DNA of 64,000 bases from Adiantum capillus-veneris (GCA_014529385.2 CM043954.1:91043747-91107746), one strand, 5' to 3'. Positions 23,128-34,236 are shown, counted from the first letter of the stretch. The notes: a model not told the origin generated them from the sequence alone. Program-made: numbers and translations.

Positions 23128-24330
23128 TTAGCTTGCTACTTTAATTTTTGTGCCATGTTTACCTTTTTTGAGAACAAACTTATTCTCACCGCAATCTTGC
23201 TCAACTTTAGCCAGTCTGAACCAAGGTCTTCCCAATAACATCTCATAAGAAGCATCTTCTTGCTCCATTTTCAAAACAACAAAGTTCACCAAAAAGTTCA
23301 TACATGCAATCTGAACGGACTGCTGCCTCAAATTCCCTAAAGGTTGAACCCTTCTCTGATTACCATCTTAACTACAAAATGTGTTGGGTCTAACTTTATC
23401 AACCTCATTTTTTGATAAACGGAATTGATCAGATAATATATTAACTTCAGATCCACGTCCATCAAGCAAAACTTCTTCAAATAAGCTGCCCTAAAAAGTT
23501 ACCTTTTTGACCGGAAGTACAAAATCAACATCTACTGGATCAATCTTATGCATTGCTACCTCAACTATTTGGTTCATCTAAACTTCACATTCCTTACCTA
23601 GCAGCCTATTCAACAACCCCTCCTTGAATGCTAGTACAATACACAACATTTGATCTAAGGACATCCTTCTTTCACTTGAAGCTTGAATTCTTTGCTCCTT
23701 CTATTGACCCATCTAATTGTCTGCATTTTATCTCATCCAAAATCTAATTTCTCTATTCATGCTTGACCTATTTTTGTACCCTATCCTTGATTTATTTTTG
23801 CTCTTTCCAATAAATTGGTTCTTTACCTTTAGACTTGGCAATAGACATCACATCAACCATCCTAATTTTCATAACATTGGTTGTAATCACATGCCCTCTC
23901 ATCAAAGTGTTCCTTGATAAGTTGCTCCTTATTTGATTCATGCACCTTTACTAGTTCTTGTTGTTGATTCATGTGTTGATTATTATCACATTTTCTTGAG
24001 CCTATGGTGCCTGATTTTGTTGCTACTATTGAGGCCTTCTATGCTGGTCATCCTGATTGTAGGGTACCACTGGCATTCTCTTTTCCTCTTGATGATTGAC
24101 CCATAGTGCACAATTCAAACCAACCCAATGATCCAGTGCACCACAATACACACATGGAATCACTCTTGGTGGTCTTCTTTGGTTATTGTTCTAATTCCTC
24201 CAAGGTGGTCTTAGAGGTATGGGTGGTCTTTGGAATGGTGGCCTCCCTCTGAATCTCATTTACATGCAAGTTTTGGTAGTCTTGGTCATGTTTTTGAAGC
24301 CTTTTTTTGAAGAGTTGTATGAGGGAAAGT
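23128..24330 (-). pseudogene. Ty3-gypsy gag knuckle and protease (outer module)
   Basis: A CCHC-like motif (CVYCGALDHWVGLNC) lies near 24130. Downstream on the minus strand, at 23440-23500, comes a protease-like LLDGRGSEVNILSDQFR. At 23128-23331 it ends with the conserved YEMLLGRPWFRLAK-type motif. This is a second, complete-looking protease region ahead of the inner module, so gag-protease is present twice in tandem. It is interrupted by stops. Confidence 0.65.
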
Positions 24331-24379
24331 GGATTTTCATTGGCTCCTATCTTAGCAATCATACCAAGCAAGAGGAATT

Positions 24380-25587
24380 GAGTTATCAAGAGAAAAAGAG
24401 GATCCAAAAAATTCTTATGGCTACTTTCTTAGAAATAGCAATTTATGGAAGCAATCAAGGCATCTAGGAACGGTACCACAATGCGTTGTTTGTGACAAAG
24501 CAACTCAATAGTAGGTGATAAAAGAGTTTCATGAAAGTCTATTGGTTGGAAACACAGGAGGATCGGAACCTTCATCAAGATCAAAGACCACTATTGGTGG
24601 AAAGGTATGTAAAAAGATGTCACTCAATTTGTGCATACTTTCTTTGTATGCCAACAATATTCTAATGTATGACATTGAGATGGATTACATCTTGCTTATC
24701 CACTGAATATGCATTACAAGGTGGTGGTGAATTTGATTGCAATGCTAGTAGGAGCTTAGTAGATGAGGTATATTGTTCTTGCTAGAAAAGATCTCACAAA
24801 CTAGATTGAAGGGAGAGCTTTGAGTACCAAAGCTACAAGTTTTGTGTGCAAATTTTTCTTGACTTGATGTAATTTTTTTTAGGTACAATTGTGTTGGTAA
24901 AATCACTCCTGACAGAGGAGAGATGAATGCGGATGAAGCTAATGAGTTCTTTGCTTGTTTGGCATCAAATCGGTTCTCACTATAACATACAATCTAAAGA
25001 GTAATAAGAAAAGTGAAAGGGGACATTGGCCTATTATTAAAGCTCTAGTAAATGTGTTCCAAGAGATACTTTTACCTTTTGATTCATGGGTTGATCCCAC
25101 TACACATAGTTCTATTACAGGTTTTATGCCATTCGACTTGATGTATGGACAAAAACCCAGTATGCCTATAGAGGGAGTGGTTATGTCTTGGACTATATTT
25201 CCATGGGAAATAGGTATGTCTACAGAAGATTTATTTTCTTTAAGTGTTTGCCAACCTGAGCAGTGTCATGTAGATATTGAGCAAGCCAAAGCAAAGCTCA
25301 AAGAAGCACGATTGAAGAATGAAGCATCACTTGATGAGAAGCATAGATTGCAACCTTATGCTATCAAAGATGGTGATTGGGTACTTGTTCACGATGGTAG
25401 CTTGGAAAATCACCACTTTGATATGCGAAAGATTTTTGAATGTTGGTTTGGACCGTATGTTGTACTTTGTGTTTATGACAATGCGACATACAACTTATGT
25501 GAGCTCGATGGCATTGAGATTAAAGTTCCTATTGCAGAGAAAAGAATTGAATTGTTCAAGAAATGGGAGGTCGAGTTCATTCTTTAG
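24380..25587 (+). pseudogene. Ty3-gypsy integrase remnant
   Basis: The first part (24380-24950) is badly broken but keeps pieces of the zinc-binding and core regions, for example LARKDLTN, EGRALSTKATSFVCKFF and DRGEMNADEANEFF in mixed frames. From 24955 a clean frame of 210 codons gives the end of the catalytic core (FGIKSVLTITYN, KSERGHWPIIKALV, TTHSSITGFMPFDLMYGQK). It then gives a C-terminal domain with DGDWVLVHDGSLE and the conserved FGPYVV segment. The start at 24955 is only an internal Met. Integrases insert the cDNA copy into chromosomes; this one is decayed. Confidence 0.85.
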
Positions 25588-25919
25588 GATCAAAGCTCAA
25601 ATCAGCTATCAAGAAATGATGATATGTATGTATCAAACCTTGGGGATCATGTTAATGTGCCACATGAGTTCAATAGGAGGGATTTTTTAATGCAAACATT
25701 TTAGGCAATTTAATAAATATACCATGAATAGGACTCATTTTATTCATTCAAACATGTTAAAAGGGGGGTTTTGATTACTCCACAAACACAATTTATATAG
25801 TAAGTATTGAGTAGTACACCACCTAGAGCATCAGACGATCTGTCTGATGATGCTTTTGATGATGTATATGACGGATGGTTGGCACATGCTAGAGGATGTG
25901 CATGCTCAGAGGGGGTGGA

Positions 25920-26120
25920 TGTTGTGTTTTTGTGCTTCCATGATGAAAAGTAGGAGTAAATGATGTAGATTGAATCTGTTTGAAGTGTACATGTTAATTA
26001 TGCAGTGAGGGGGACACAATAACAGGATATCAATAAAAGCTTGCTCAACTGCATGCTACCTAGTTCCATTTTTTCTAGAAAGTGACTCTTGCAACAACAA
26101 GGTGCATGATGCATCAAACT
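25920..26120 (+). repeat. Probable 3' LTR of the gypsy element
   Basis: It begins with TGTTGTG right after a purine tract. I place its far end only approximately, because no second copy is in the window to compare. Confidence 0.45.
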
Positions 26121-26161
26121 TGACAACTTGAGGATTTCCTTGGGTCATAAGTCTCCAAGTA

Positions 26162-26800
26162 CTAGCAAAAGTCTAGTAAGGAATCAAGAACAGGAATCAA
26201 GAACAGTCTGCACAAGGGAACTGTCTGAAATGACTTCATCTGCAAAAATAAGTTGCTCATTGATATCCTTGACACCAGCAAGGAAAGTGTCCATATCATC
26301 TTCCTCATGTATAATCTTTGATTCCAGATCTTTACGCAGCAAAGCAATTTTAGCCTCATTGCAGCTTGCATAAAGACCTGCTAGAATATCCCAAGCCTGT
26401 TTTGCAGATTTTGCTGAATGAATGTGAGGAGTAATGGTGCGCTTCATAGACAGCACAATCAACACATGAGACTGCGCATCCTTTACATCCCAACAAGCTT
26501 GTTCTACCGTAGGCAAAACAACTCTAATAGCAGCAATCATTGCAGCAAGACCTGCAACATCCTCAACATTGCCTACATCCTCAGACCAGGACGTACATCA
26601 ATGCCTTGCACGATATTCTAGACGCCCTTTGACACAAGAACATGTTGCATCTTGTAAGCCCACATAGGGTAATTGTCCCCATCCAGTCTCTCCTCAGCAG
26701 CAAACATCTTGAACACATCTGTGTTGTTGTCAACATGGAAAATGCATGCACTTGATGTAAAAACTGCCCAAAATGAGGAGAAACTGAGTGAGACTAACAC
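26162..26800 (-). pseudogene. Ty1-copia gag remnant
   Basis: The minus-strand frame from 26800 contains DNNTDVFKMFAAEERL and DGDNYPMWAYKMQHVL, the usual gag N-terminal motif. After a frame change the core of the UBN2/retrotran_gag-type domain follows: EQACWDVKDAQSHVLIVLS, AKQAWDILAGLY and ARLLRKDLESKI-like (IALLRKDLESKI). It stops at 26184 (VLDSCS). Gag packages the RNA into particles. The copy is truncated and frameshifted. Confidence 0.85.
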
Positions 26801-27086
26801 GTGCTATATAGCATAACCCGCAGAAGACTGTATGGAACCTGTTATGAAGTAATTGGCGCTGACAAAAATTCTGTGCAAAATGACGAAATTGCTTGTGCAG
26901 ACCTGGCTGTAGTGGAAACGGAGGTCGAAATGAGTCCGAATCAGAAATCTAAGGAGACAAAGCTCTACGAGCTTATCCAAAAACATTGTCGACTTGCGAA
27001 CGCTCGCCAAAGCTCTAAAAAATAAAAGAAAGCGAGCAGGCGTGTGATGGAGCTCCTGGCGACTAAGCCCGGGAGGATGCAACCTG

Positions 27087-27097
27087 CTCTAATACCA
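27087..27097 (-). other. Primer binding site of the minus-strand copia fragment
   Basis: On the minus strand TGGTATTAGAG lies 2 bases after the LTR end, one base different from the initiator Met-tRNA complement TGGTATCAGAG. Confidence 0.75.
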
Positions 27098-27099
27098 AT

Positions 27100-27298
27100 T
27101 GTTGGAATTAGGGTTACAAGAAACACACACAACTTGGAGAAGACAAAGGAAGATCAAGGCACACAACTGAGAGTATGTTACTTAGTGTGCAATGGAAAGA
27201 TAGATAGCCCTAAAGTGATGGGCATATATACAATGCACGGGGGGGAAAACCTCCTAAAGAGGGAAAAAATGCCCTGGCGGTCTTAGTGTATTCACACA
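27100..27298 (-). repeat. 5' LTR of the minus-strand copia fragment
   Basis: About 199 bases, with TGTGTGAATACAC at the 5' end (minus strand) and CCAACA at the 3' end. It is the longer of the two LTR copies of this family. Confidence 0.7.
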
Positions 27299-27366
27299 CG
27301 TCACTACCAAATGTATATGGTAACACTAGAGGCCCATATGAACATGACCTTTATTCAATCCTACGT

Positions 27367-29390
27367 TGGTGCAGCCAAAGTGTGTCGACTCTAGAAGATG
27401 GCATGGACAGATGTGTACAGGCAAGCACAAGCATGGCAAAGGGATGGTGCAGCCAGGAAGGTCATGGGATGGCAGGTAGCAGCGGATGTGTATGCATGAT
27501 GCGGCTTATAGGCCAAGGAATGCTCCATAATGGGCTAATTGGGGTAGCAGGAAAAAGAGATGAAAAGTGTATCCTTGGGGTCCAGGAATGAAGAGCATGA
27601 AGTGCTAAAGGAGCAGGTCCAGACGGTTCATCAAACCGAGCTACGGAGCCCAAGTTATTGAAGGTTGAAGTTTTGGTGGTTTGTAGATTCTCGCCGGACA
27701 GGGCAGCTAGAGACAGGTGGTCCAAGTGGAGCTTGAGGTATAGATGTGTAGAGCTCAATTCGTGGAGCCTACCCGTCTTTTCGGATTGTGGATTGGAGCC
27801 ATGGTTTGCAAGATATGATCATTTGAAGTTTTTCCGGGGGCCAGGTCTGAGGGGCCGGGTCTGAGCCCACTTGGCCGCATTGGAGTACGTGCCATCTGAC
27901 GTCTTTTGAGTACCGACGAAGTTCTAGAGCAAGGTGTACGTCATACGGAGCCAACAGGAAGTGACTGCATGCCAAATGAAGGCCGGAGCGAGGGGATATA
28001 GCCGTCCGAAAACTGGGAGTATTTAACCTGATTGGATTGCATATGATTTTTCCATTCTTTGAGAGCCCTGGTTTGAGGATGCCGAGATATCAAAATGCAA
28101 AAACGGTAAAGGTAGTCGGGGCCGGAAAGGTGGAGTTTCATTGGGTTTTTTCTGCGCGGTGATCGAGCCCAGGAGCGGGGAGTGGGAGCCAAGCAAAGGC
28201 AGGTCCAAAGAAGATTTTGTTAAAGAAATAATAGTGGGGTTTTTTGAAGGCCTTCAGGCACAAGTTATGTAGAGCCGCCACGTGGCCGGGGTGGAAATCC
28301 CACATGCGCGAAAAGGAGCCTGCGAATCGGGCTATATGGGCAGGGCCGTGGGCTGTCCATAAACATCCAAGGAGAGAGAGTGGAGCTCTCTTGGGCGCAG
28401 CTATGGCGTCCGCGCGCATGGCGCTGCTGTGGCATGTCTGGTGGCGGTTTCGGTGGCGAGCCGGCGAGGTTGGGCGGCGCAAGGCGCCCGCGTTGTGTGA
28501 AGTAGATGATGACATGGCAGGCCTTTGCTAGGGGCGGATCCCGCGGCCCTTGGGGCACCAAACTTTTGAGAGGAAAAGGGAGAGGGCAATAGCGATGTCG
28601 CTATTGCCTTCCCCCCTCAGGTAAGAGGCAAATCCCGTAGGGGTCAAGCGTGCAAGGAGAGCAAGAAGGTGAGTCCAGGCGGTCGGCCAAAAAAATGAAG
28701 GGAAAGGGGCCAAAGGGACAATGTGTCTAGCATGCAAAGGTCTTCAAAAATAACTAAGCCAAGTGTTGGCAATGCATAAAACTTCTAAATGGAACTCTAC
28801 ATGAAGTGCACCACATGGAAGGAGACCCCATTTTTCTTTTTTGAGATTTCTAGGCACACCCTTATAAAAAGATGCTTATGTTCATTTGTAAGGGTCTTTT
28901 GGACCAGTGTCTTTGGACCAAGGAGGGTTTTTTCTTGCCAAAGCTTTTGGAGATCATTGTTTTGGTTGCCGAGGTTCATGCCGACGGTGTGTTGGATGTA
29001 CATGATATTGCCTATGCTAGTAGACTATTCCCTACTGTTTCAAGGCGTCATTCCCCCTTCCCCCTTCTCTTCTGTGCTGGTGTGCGTGTGTTTCCGGGCA
29101 TGTGTAGGCGCATGTGCCCCCCCGAGGTTTGTCGTGCAAAGAGAGATAGAGAGAGGTTGTGTGAGTGCGGAAGGCTGTGAATTGAGCAGAGCGTAGTGAT
29201 TGAGTCTGTCTGGTGCATTGCAAGGCGTATGTGCGTGTGGTTGTGTGAAAGCAATTGTTTGCTTGCGGATAGTTTTGAGTTTTGAAGGTGAACTCTAGTG
29301 GATTGGGGCGTTGTGTATACCTTGGGCTATAGTGAGGCATTGTGTTGTGTGCTGGGTGTGTTCCCCTTTCCCCCTCTCCATCTTCTGGTG
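27367..29390 (+). repeat. 5' LTR (with 491-bp segment absent from the 3' LTR)
   Basis: The LTR is colinear with the 3' LTR except for 28547-29037, which lies between CCCGCGG and TTTCAAGGCG; in the 3' LTR those two are separated by only a C. Reading frames inside (for example at 27658-27864) recur in the 3' LTR and are only LTR sequence. Confidence 0.9.
28547..29037. other. 491-bp segment present only in the 5' LTR
   Basis: No target duplication, inverted repeat or poly-A is obvious at its borders. Either it inserted into the 5' LTR or the 3' LTR lost it by deletion. I recognise no gene in it. Confidence 0.6.
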
Positions 29391-29395
29391 CCCCC

Positions 29396-29412
29396 ACTGA
29401 GGAGTTGTCTGA
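29396..29412 (+). other. Putative primer binding site
   Basis: TGGTGCCCCCACTGAGG begins 5 bases after the 5' LTR. The leading TGG is complementary to a tRNA 3' CCA end. I did not identify the tRNA. Confidence 0.6.
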
Positions 29413-29492
29413 TGCTCCAATTTGCGGTTGAAAGTGGTGTTTTTTTGCCAGCGAAGCGGTTCGCTCGCGGTCGAGATGTTTGATGGTCGAGG

Positions 29493-31448
29493 TTGAAGCT
29501 GACAGAGATGATGGAGCCAGGTTTTGGTCCCATATTTACGGGCGTGGAAGATCCCGAGGATTGGTTATCAGATTTCAAATTATGGTTGCTATCGATGCGT
29601 ATGTCGACGGATTCAAAAAGGGTACAGATGGTGCCACTGTTGATGCGAGGTAAAGCAAAGGTGTGGTTCGATGGCTTAGAGAGCAGTGATCGAGAATCAT
29701 GGCAAAGGTTACAGAGTCAGTTTTTGGAGCGGTTTCTAGAGGTGATTACGGCAGAGAAAGCTGGTGCGAGACTGAAGGCGGTATGCCAGGATGTAAGTAA
29801 GGATTTCTCTCTTTTCATTGAGCAATTTGAAGCTTGTTGGAAGCAGTTAGAGATTGCTACTGAGGTCAAAAGCAATCAATATTTGAAGCTGTCAAAGCTA
29901 TTAGAGTGCTTGCATCCGAGGATTAGGGAAAAGGTTGAAGATGGTGCAGATACCTATGAAGACATGGTCTATCTGGCAAAGATAAAGAGCAGAAAGGTGA
30001 AGCGAAAGCTGGAGTTGGGAATGCTAAAGCCAGCAGATTATATACCTGTTGTTGCGGAGGTAGTGAAGTGCTCTTGGGTCCAATCAAAGGTGGTTCCAGT
30101 TATGCAAAATGCAAGGCCTGTGGAGGTAAGACCTACTATTGGTTATGTTCCTTGGAGGTTTCCAGTTTGTGATGTGCATGTGCCGAGGGTGGAAGAGCTT
30201 GTCAACGAGGAGAAGCTCCATGTCGAGGTGAACCAAGATGCAAAAGTGGTAGCAGATGTGGAGGTTCCGGTATGGATTGAAGAGGTAAAACATGGTCTTG
30301 TTGAAAGTTTGCATGAAATGGTAGCAGAATGTGATCAAGATGCAGATACCGAGGGTTCAAAAGCTGGTGAAGAAAGTTTGCAAAGTGGTGAAGATGGTCA
30401 GGCTTTTGTGGAGCAGTAAGTGGATGCAGATGCCGATACAGAGTCGGTATATGATGCCGATGCCGATGCCGATGATGATGCAAGCTCGATTAGCTGGGAG
30501 ACAAGCGAGGAGGATAGAGCGGATGAGTATACATCCTATGAAGAGGAGACGGAATCTGATGAACCCGAATTGGTAAAGGTAAAGCTGCCCTCTTATATGT
30601 TTGATGATATGGTAATAGCACATGTGCAAGAAGAGCAGGGAACAGAGCAAGTCGAGATACTTGATGAAAGCCAAATGGAGCGGTCTAGACCTACAGATGA
30701 TGGAATGCAGGTGAAGGTGGTATGTGGTACCATGCTAATGGCTGTGCTGATGAAAGTAGAGGTGGAATGTGCCATGGTGGTGCAACATGTGTAGACTTTT
30801 GCCACGAAAGATAAAGTGGCCATGTCTATGGAGGAATTGGAGATGAATGCGGTAGAGAATGAGTTTCTCTTTTCCTTGGAGGAGCATGATGCAACGGTAG
30901 AAGAGGTGATTGAAGAGCAGGCGACTGAAGCTGGACAGAAGGAAGTGTTGAGCGACCTTGAAGGGCCAATCGATGATGAAGGGCTTGATGACAGTGTAAG
31001 TGAGTTCGAAGAGGAGATGCAAGAGAGAATGAAGCCGGTGCAAGAGATGTGTTCTATGGCATATGGAGGGGATTCCCAGGATGTGTTCAAGATTTTAGAA
31101 GAGGTATGCAACCCATGGTTGAAAGGTATGCTTGTAAGTGCAACTGTGCAGTATATTATCCATCAGATACGGGGTTCCTTTGAGAGGAGCTCTACTTTAC
31201 ATGGCTGGGAGGGAGGGTAAGAAGTGTTGGTTCATACAGATGATGTGTTTGCAGAGCCATATAGGCTGATGAGGCAAGATGATGTTCGAAGAGGTGCTAA
31301 AGTGCTATGGTCATTTTGTGTGCATGGATGGCTACGTGCTTGGGTAGGGCACTATTGGAGGATGTTGCAGATGCATGAAAGTGAACAGAGTCAGGTGTTT
31401 GATCCAGGTGGAGTCTATGTGATGCAGGGGGTGGGGCAACCCACTTGA
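29493..31448 (+). pseudogene. Gag polyprotein of the gag-only LTR element, three in-frame stops
   Basis: The frame from ATG 29493 stays in phase to the TGA after 31445, about 650 codons, broken by stops at 30417 (TAA), 30792 (TAG) and 31218 (TAA). Residues 1-190 form a gag domain: EDPEDWLSDFKLWLLSMRM, LLMRGKAKVWFDGLE, WQRLQSQFLERF and YLKLSKLLECLHPRIREKV. The middle and later parts are very acidic (a DADAD-rich run near 30420-30490, many EE pairs). The last part (VLWSFCVHGWLRAWVGHYW) I do not recognise. There is no CCHC knuckle or protease. Each stop could come from CAA or CAG by C-to-T change. The intact protein would form particles, with pol supplied by another element. Alternatively the stops are real and only the 309-residue gag is made. 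Confidence 0.8.
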
Positions 31449-31571
31449 AGGTTTGGCCGTAGGATACAATAAAACTATGTACATATGGTTTGAGATTTCT
31501 CATAGTGTGTGCCAGGTCTTGAAGTTTATAGTGGAATAAAGCTTTTATGTCGTTGAGCATGAATGCTCAAC

Positions 31572-31588
31572 AGGGGGGTGGGCAATGA
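31572..31588 (+). other. Polypurine tract
   Basis: AGGGGGGTGGGCAATGA lies immediately before the 3' LTR, where plus-strand DNA synthesis would be primed. Confidence 0.7.
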
Positions 31589-33086
31589 TGGTGCAGCCAA
31601 AGTGTGTCAACTCTAGAAGATGGCATGGACAGATGTGTACAGGCAAGCAGAAGCATGGCAAAGGGATGGTGCAGCCAGGAAGGTCATGGGATGGCAGGTA
31701 GCAGCGGATGTGTATGCATGATGTGGCTTATAGGCCAAGGAATGCTCCATAATGGGCTAATTGGGGTAGCAAGTGAAAGAGATGCAAAGTGCAGCCTTGG
31801 GGTCTAGGAATGAAGAGCTTGAAGTGTTGAAGGAGCAGGTCCAGACGGTTCATCAAACCAAGCTACGAAGCCCAAGTTATTGAAGGTTGAAGTTTTGGTG
31901 GTTTGCAGATTCTCGCCGGACAAGGCAGCTAGAGACAGGTGGTCCAAGTGGAGCTTGAGGTATAGATGTGTAGAGCTCAATTCGTGGAGCCTACCCATCT
32001 TTTCGGATTGTGGATTGGAGCCATGGTTTGCAAGATATGATCATTTGAAGTTTTTTCGGGGGCCGGGTCTGAGCCCACTTGGCCACATTGGAGTACATGC
32101 CATCTGGCGTCTTTTGAGTACCGACGAAGTTCTAGAGCAAGGTGTACGTCATACGGAGCCAGTAGGAAGTGACTGCATGCCAAACGGAGGCCGGAGCGAG
32201 GGGATATAGCCGTCCGAAAACTGGGAGCATTTAATCGGATTGGATTGCAGATGATTTTTCCATTCTTTGAGAGCCTTGGTTTGAGGATGCCGAGATGTCA
32301 AAATGCAAAGACGGTAAAGGTAGCGAGGGCCGGAAACGTGGAGTTTCATTGGGTTTTTTCTGCGCGGTGATCGGGCCCAGGAGCGGGGAGTGGGAGCCAA
32401 GCAAAGGCAGGTCCAAAGAAGATTTTGTTAAAGAAATAATAGTAGGGTTTTTTGAAGGCCTTCAGGCACAAGTTATGTAGAGGCGCCACGTGGCCGAGGT
32501 GGAAATCCCACATGCGCGAAAAGGAGCCGGCGAATCGGGCTATATGGGCAGGGCCGTGGGCTGTCCACAAGCATCCAAGGAGAGAGAGTGGAGCTCTCTT
32601 GGGCGTAGCTATGGCGTCCGCGTGCATGGCGCTGTTGTGGCGTGTCTGGTGGCGAGCTGGCGAGGTTGGGCGGTGCAGGGTGCCCGCGTTGTGTGAAGTA
32701 GATGATGATGTGGTAGGCCTTTGCTAGGGGCGGATCCCGCGGCTTTCAAGGCGTCATTCCCCCTTCCCCCTTCTCTTCTTTGCTGGTGTGCGTGTGTTTC
32801 CGGGCATGTGTAGTCACGTGTGCCCCCCCGAGGTTTGTTGTGCAAAGAGAGATAGAGAGAGGTTGTGTGAGTGCGGAAGGCTGTGAATTGAGCGGAGCAT
32901 AGTGATTGAGTCTGTCTGGTGAATTGCAAGGTGTATGTGCGTGTGGTTGTGTGAAAGCAATGGTTTGCTTGCAGATAGTTTTGAGTTTTGAAGGTGAACT
33001 CTAGTGGATTGGGGCACTGTGTATACCCTGGGCTACAGTGAGGCATTGTGTTGTGTGCTAGGTGTGTTCCCCTTTCCCCCTCTCCA
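31589..33086 (+). repeat. 3' LTR of the gag-only element
   Basis: 1498 bases, closely similar to the 5' LTR except for the missing 491-bp segment and scattered substitutions, many at CG sites. Confidence 0.92.
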
Positions 33087-33090
33087 ACGT

Positions 33091-33522
33091 TATGACCCTC
33101 CTCAATCCTCGTCACTATCTCACTCGGGGTCAGCCGAGGGGGATCAAGGGTTGAAATTTTGGGGGCATGGAGTGGCTTTGATGTTAGTTGTTCGATCGCC
33201 TAGCCTGAACTAGGGGGTGAACTTGGGGGTGAATTGGGGACATAATGGCGCATCGAGTTTACCCACCTCGCGGGGTGTGGGTCAAACCTAAGACCTCTCG
33301 ATAGCCACACGAAAGCCCTACCATCATGCTAGCATGCGTTGTTGTCCATGTCAGCATGGCACACAATCAGACCCTGGTTTATCCGGCCTTAGTTCATTGG
33401 GTGATCCGATGGCCCATATTAAAGCCGCTTCGCCCCCCCAAATTTGGCCCTTGATCCCCTCTGAGCCATATCCATGTGTCATATGGTGATGAGGCTCCTC
33501 AGTGTCCTTTATTCAATCCTAC
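33091..33522. other. Unassigned flank of the gag-only element
   Basis: The flank starts ACGTTATGACC. The phrase TTATTCAATCCTACGTTATG, re-formed across the insertion, also occurs near 34728 and 35297, so the element landed in an older repeat. No gene is seen. Confidence 0.4.
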
Positions 33523-33867
33523 ATTTTGTTTTTCGGAACTCACAATGGTGAATGTATGATATTAGCTTAACCAAAAATTACAAATTCCAATCATGCTTGA
33601 GCCAAGCCATGACCTCTCCCAGCAACCATAGATACATTGGCTAACAAGGGAGCCACCCCGCGGCACTTTGAAAAGGACCTCTACTTGAGAAAGGACCCAA
33701 AGATTTATCCAGTCATTGCGACATCAATTACCATATTCCACTCATAAGAGTTCATTCGTTTCCTTATGGCGACAAACACTTCTCTACTTTCTTGTATAAT
33801 CTCTGTGAACCTAGTTGTTTCCAAGGCGTTCTCCATGCATGCTTGAAGTAAAAGAATCTGACAATTT

Positions 33868-34236
33868 TCATGCTGATAAGTAGCGCTTGGCTCTAAAAAA
33901 TAATCCTAGGAAGAGGTCGTTCTTGATGAACCCTATCTTCCAGGTCTTTTGAATCCATTTGCAAATCTTTCCTACCAGGCCACTTATTAAAGGACACTCC
34001 TTGAAAAGGTGAGGGAGGTCCCAACTAGCCATTCTACATCGCAAGCATCTATCAGTACCAATACCTCTAGCTAGTATCTTAACACACCCATAGGTAAGGC
34101 CCCCTAGAGAACTTTCCAAAGAAAAACCTTCATCCCAAGCAGCAAATGTGGGCACCAGATGTTCTTCGTGATTGTCACCCATCTTGATTTTGACCATTGA
34201 TTGTTTAGGGGGGGAAAACCAATATGTCGAGATCAT
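33868..34236 (-). pseudogene. LINE ORF2, zinc-binding C-terminal region
   Basis: The minus-strand frame contains LARGIGTDRCLRCRMASWDL and PHLFKECPL. That is the C-x2-C ... H-x4-C layout of the zf-RVT domain found at the end of plant L1 ORF2 proteins. The upstream aromatic FLWR block is replaced by a divergent segment. It is truncated and not functional. Confidence 0.75.

Larger units (their letters stand above)
19910..24330 (-). mobile_element. Ty3-gypsy retrotransposon block, gag-protease-RT part, minus strand
   Basis: Reading leftwards on the minus strand there is a CCHC knuckle (about 24130), a retropepsin-like segment (23128-23500), two CCHC knuckles (about 22860-22920), a second retropepsin-like segment (about 21590-21900), reverse transcriptase (20114-20838) and the start of RNase H (19920-20110). 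Integrase is absent from this strand. The block abuts a plus-strand gypsy integrase at about 24380. Two protease-like segments mean either a duplication or two nested elements. Confidence 0.7.
24331..26120 (+). mobile_element. Ty3-gypsy retrotransposon, integrase to 3' LTR, plus strand
   Basis: Integrase remnants run from about 24380 to 25587 and are followed by a short 3' region. A polypurine tract AGAGGGGGTGGA (25908-25919) lies directly before an LTR start TGTTGTGTTTTTG at 25920. The LTR contains a possible AATAAA signal near 26031 and fades near 26120, next to the minus-strand copia fragment. No gag, protease or RT is present on this strand. Confidence 0.75.
26150..27298 (-). mobile_element. 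Ty1-copia fragment: 5' LTR and gag, minus strand
   Basis: Read on the minus strand: LTR (27298-27100), primer binding site (27097-27087), leader, then gag down to about 26162. The element is cut off inside gag. The LTR and leader match the plus-strand copia fragment at 16927, so the two are members of one family in opposite orientation about 8 kb apart. Confidence 0.85.
27367..33086 (+). mobile_element. Complete gag-only LTR retrotransposon
   Basis: Two direct repeats, 27367-29390 and 31589-33086, start TGGTGCAGCC and end CCCTCTCCA. A 4-bp direct repeat ACGT flanks the element (27363-27366 and 33087-33090). A primer binding site at 29396 and a polypurine tract at 31572-31588 sit next to the LTRs. 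Between them is one long frame (29493-31448, three internal stops) that starts with a retrotransposon gag domain. No protease, RT, RNase H or integrase is seen. This is the layout of the TR-GAG type of non-autonomous LTR element. Confidence 0.9.

Noticed and set aside
22852-23238. Plus-strand 128-codon frame rich in Phe and Leu
   Set aside because: It is the complement of the gypsy gag knuckles and protease, which carry recognisable motifs on the minus strand.
27658-28565. Several overlapping open frames conserved between 27.6-28.6 kb and 31.8-32.7 kb
   Set aside because: The conservation is because both segments are LTRs of one element. The frames have no domains and overlap each other on both strands.
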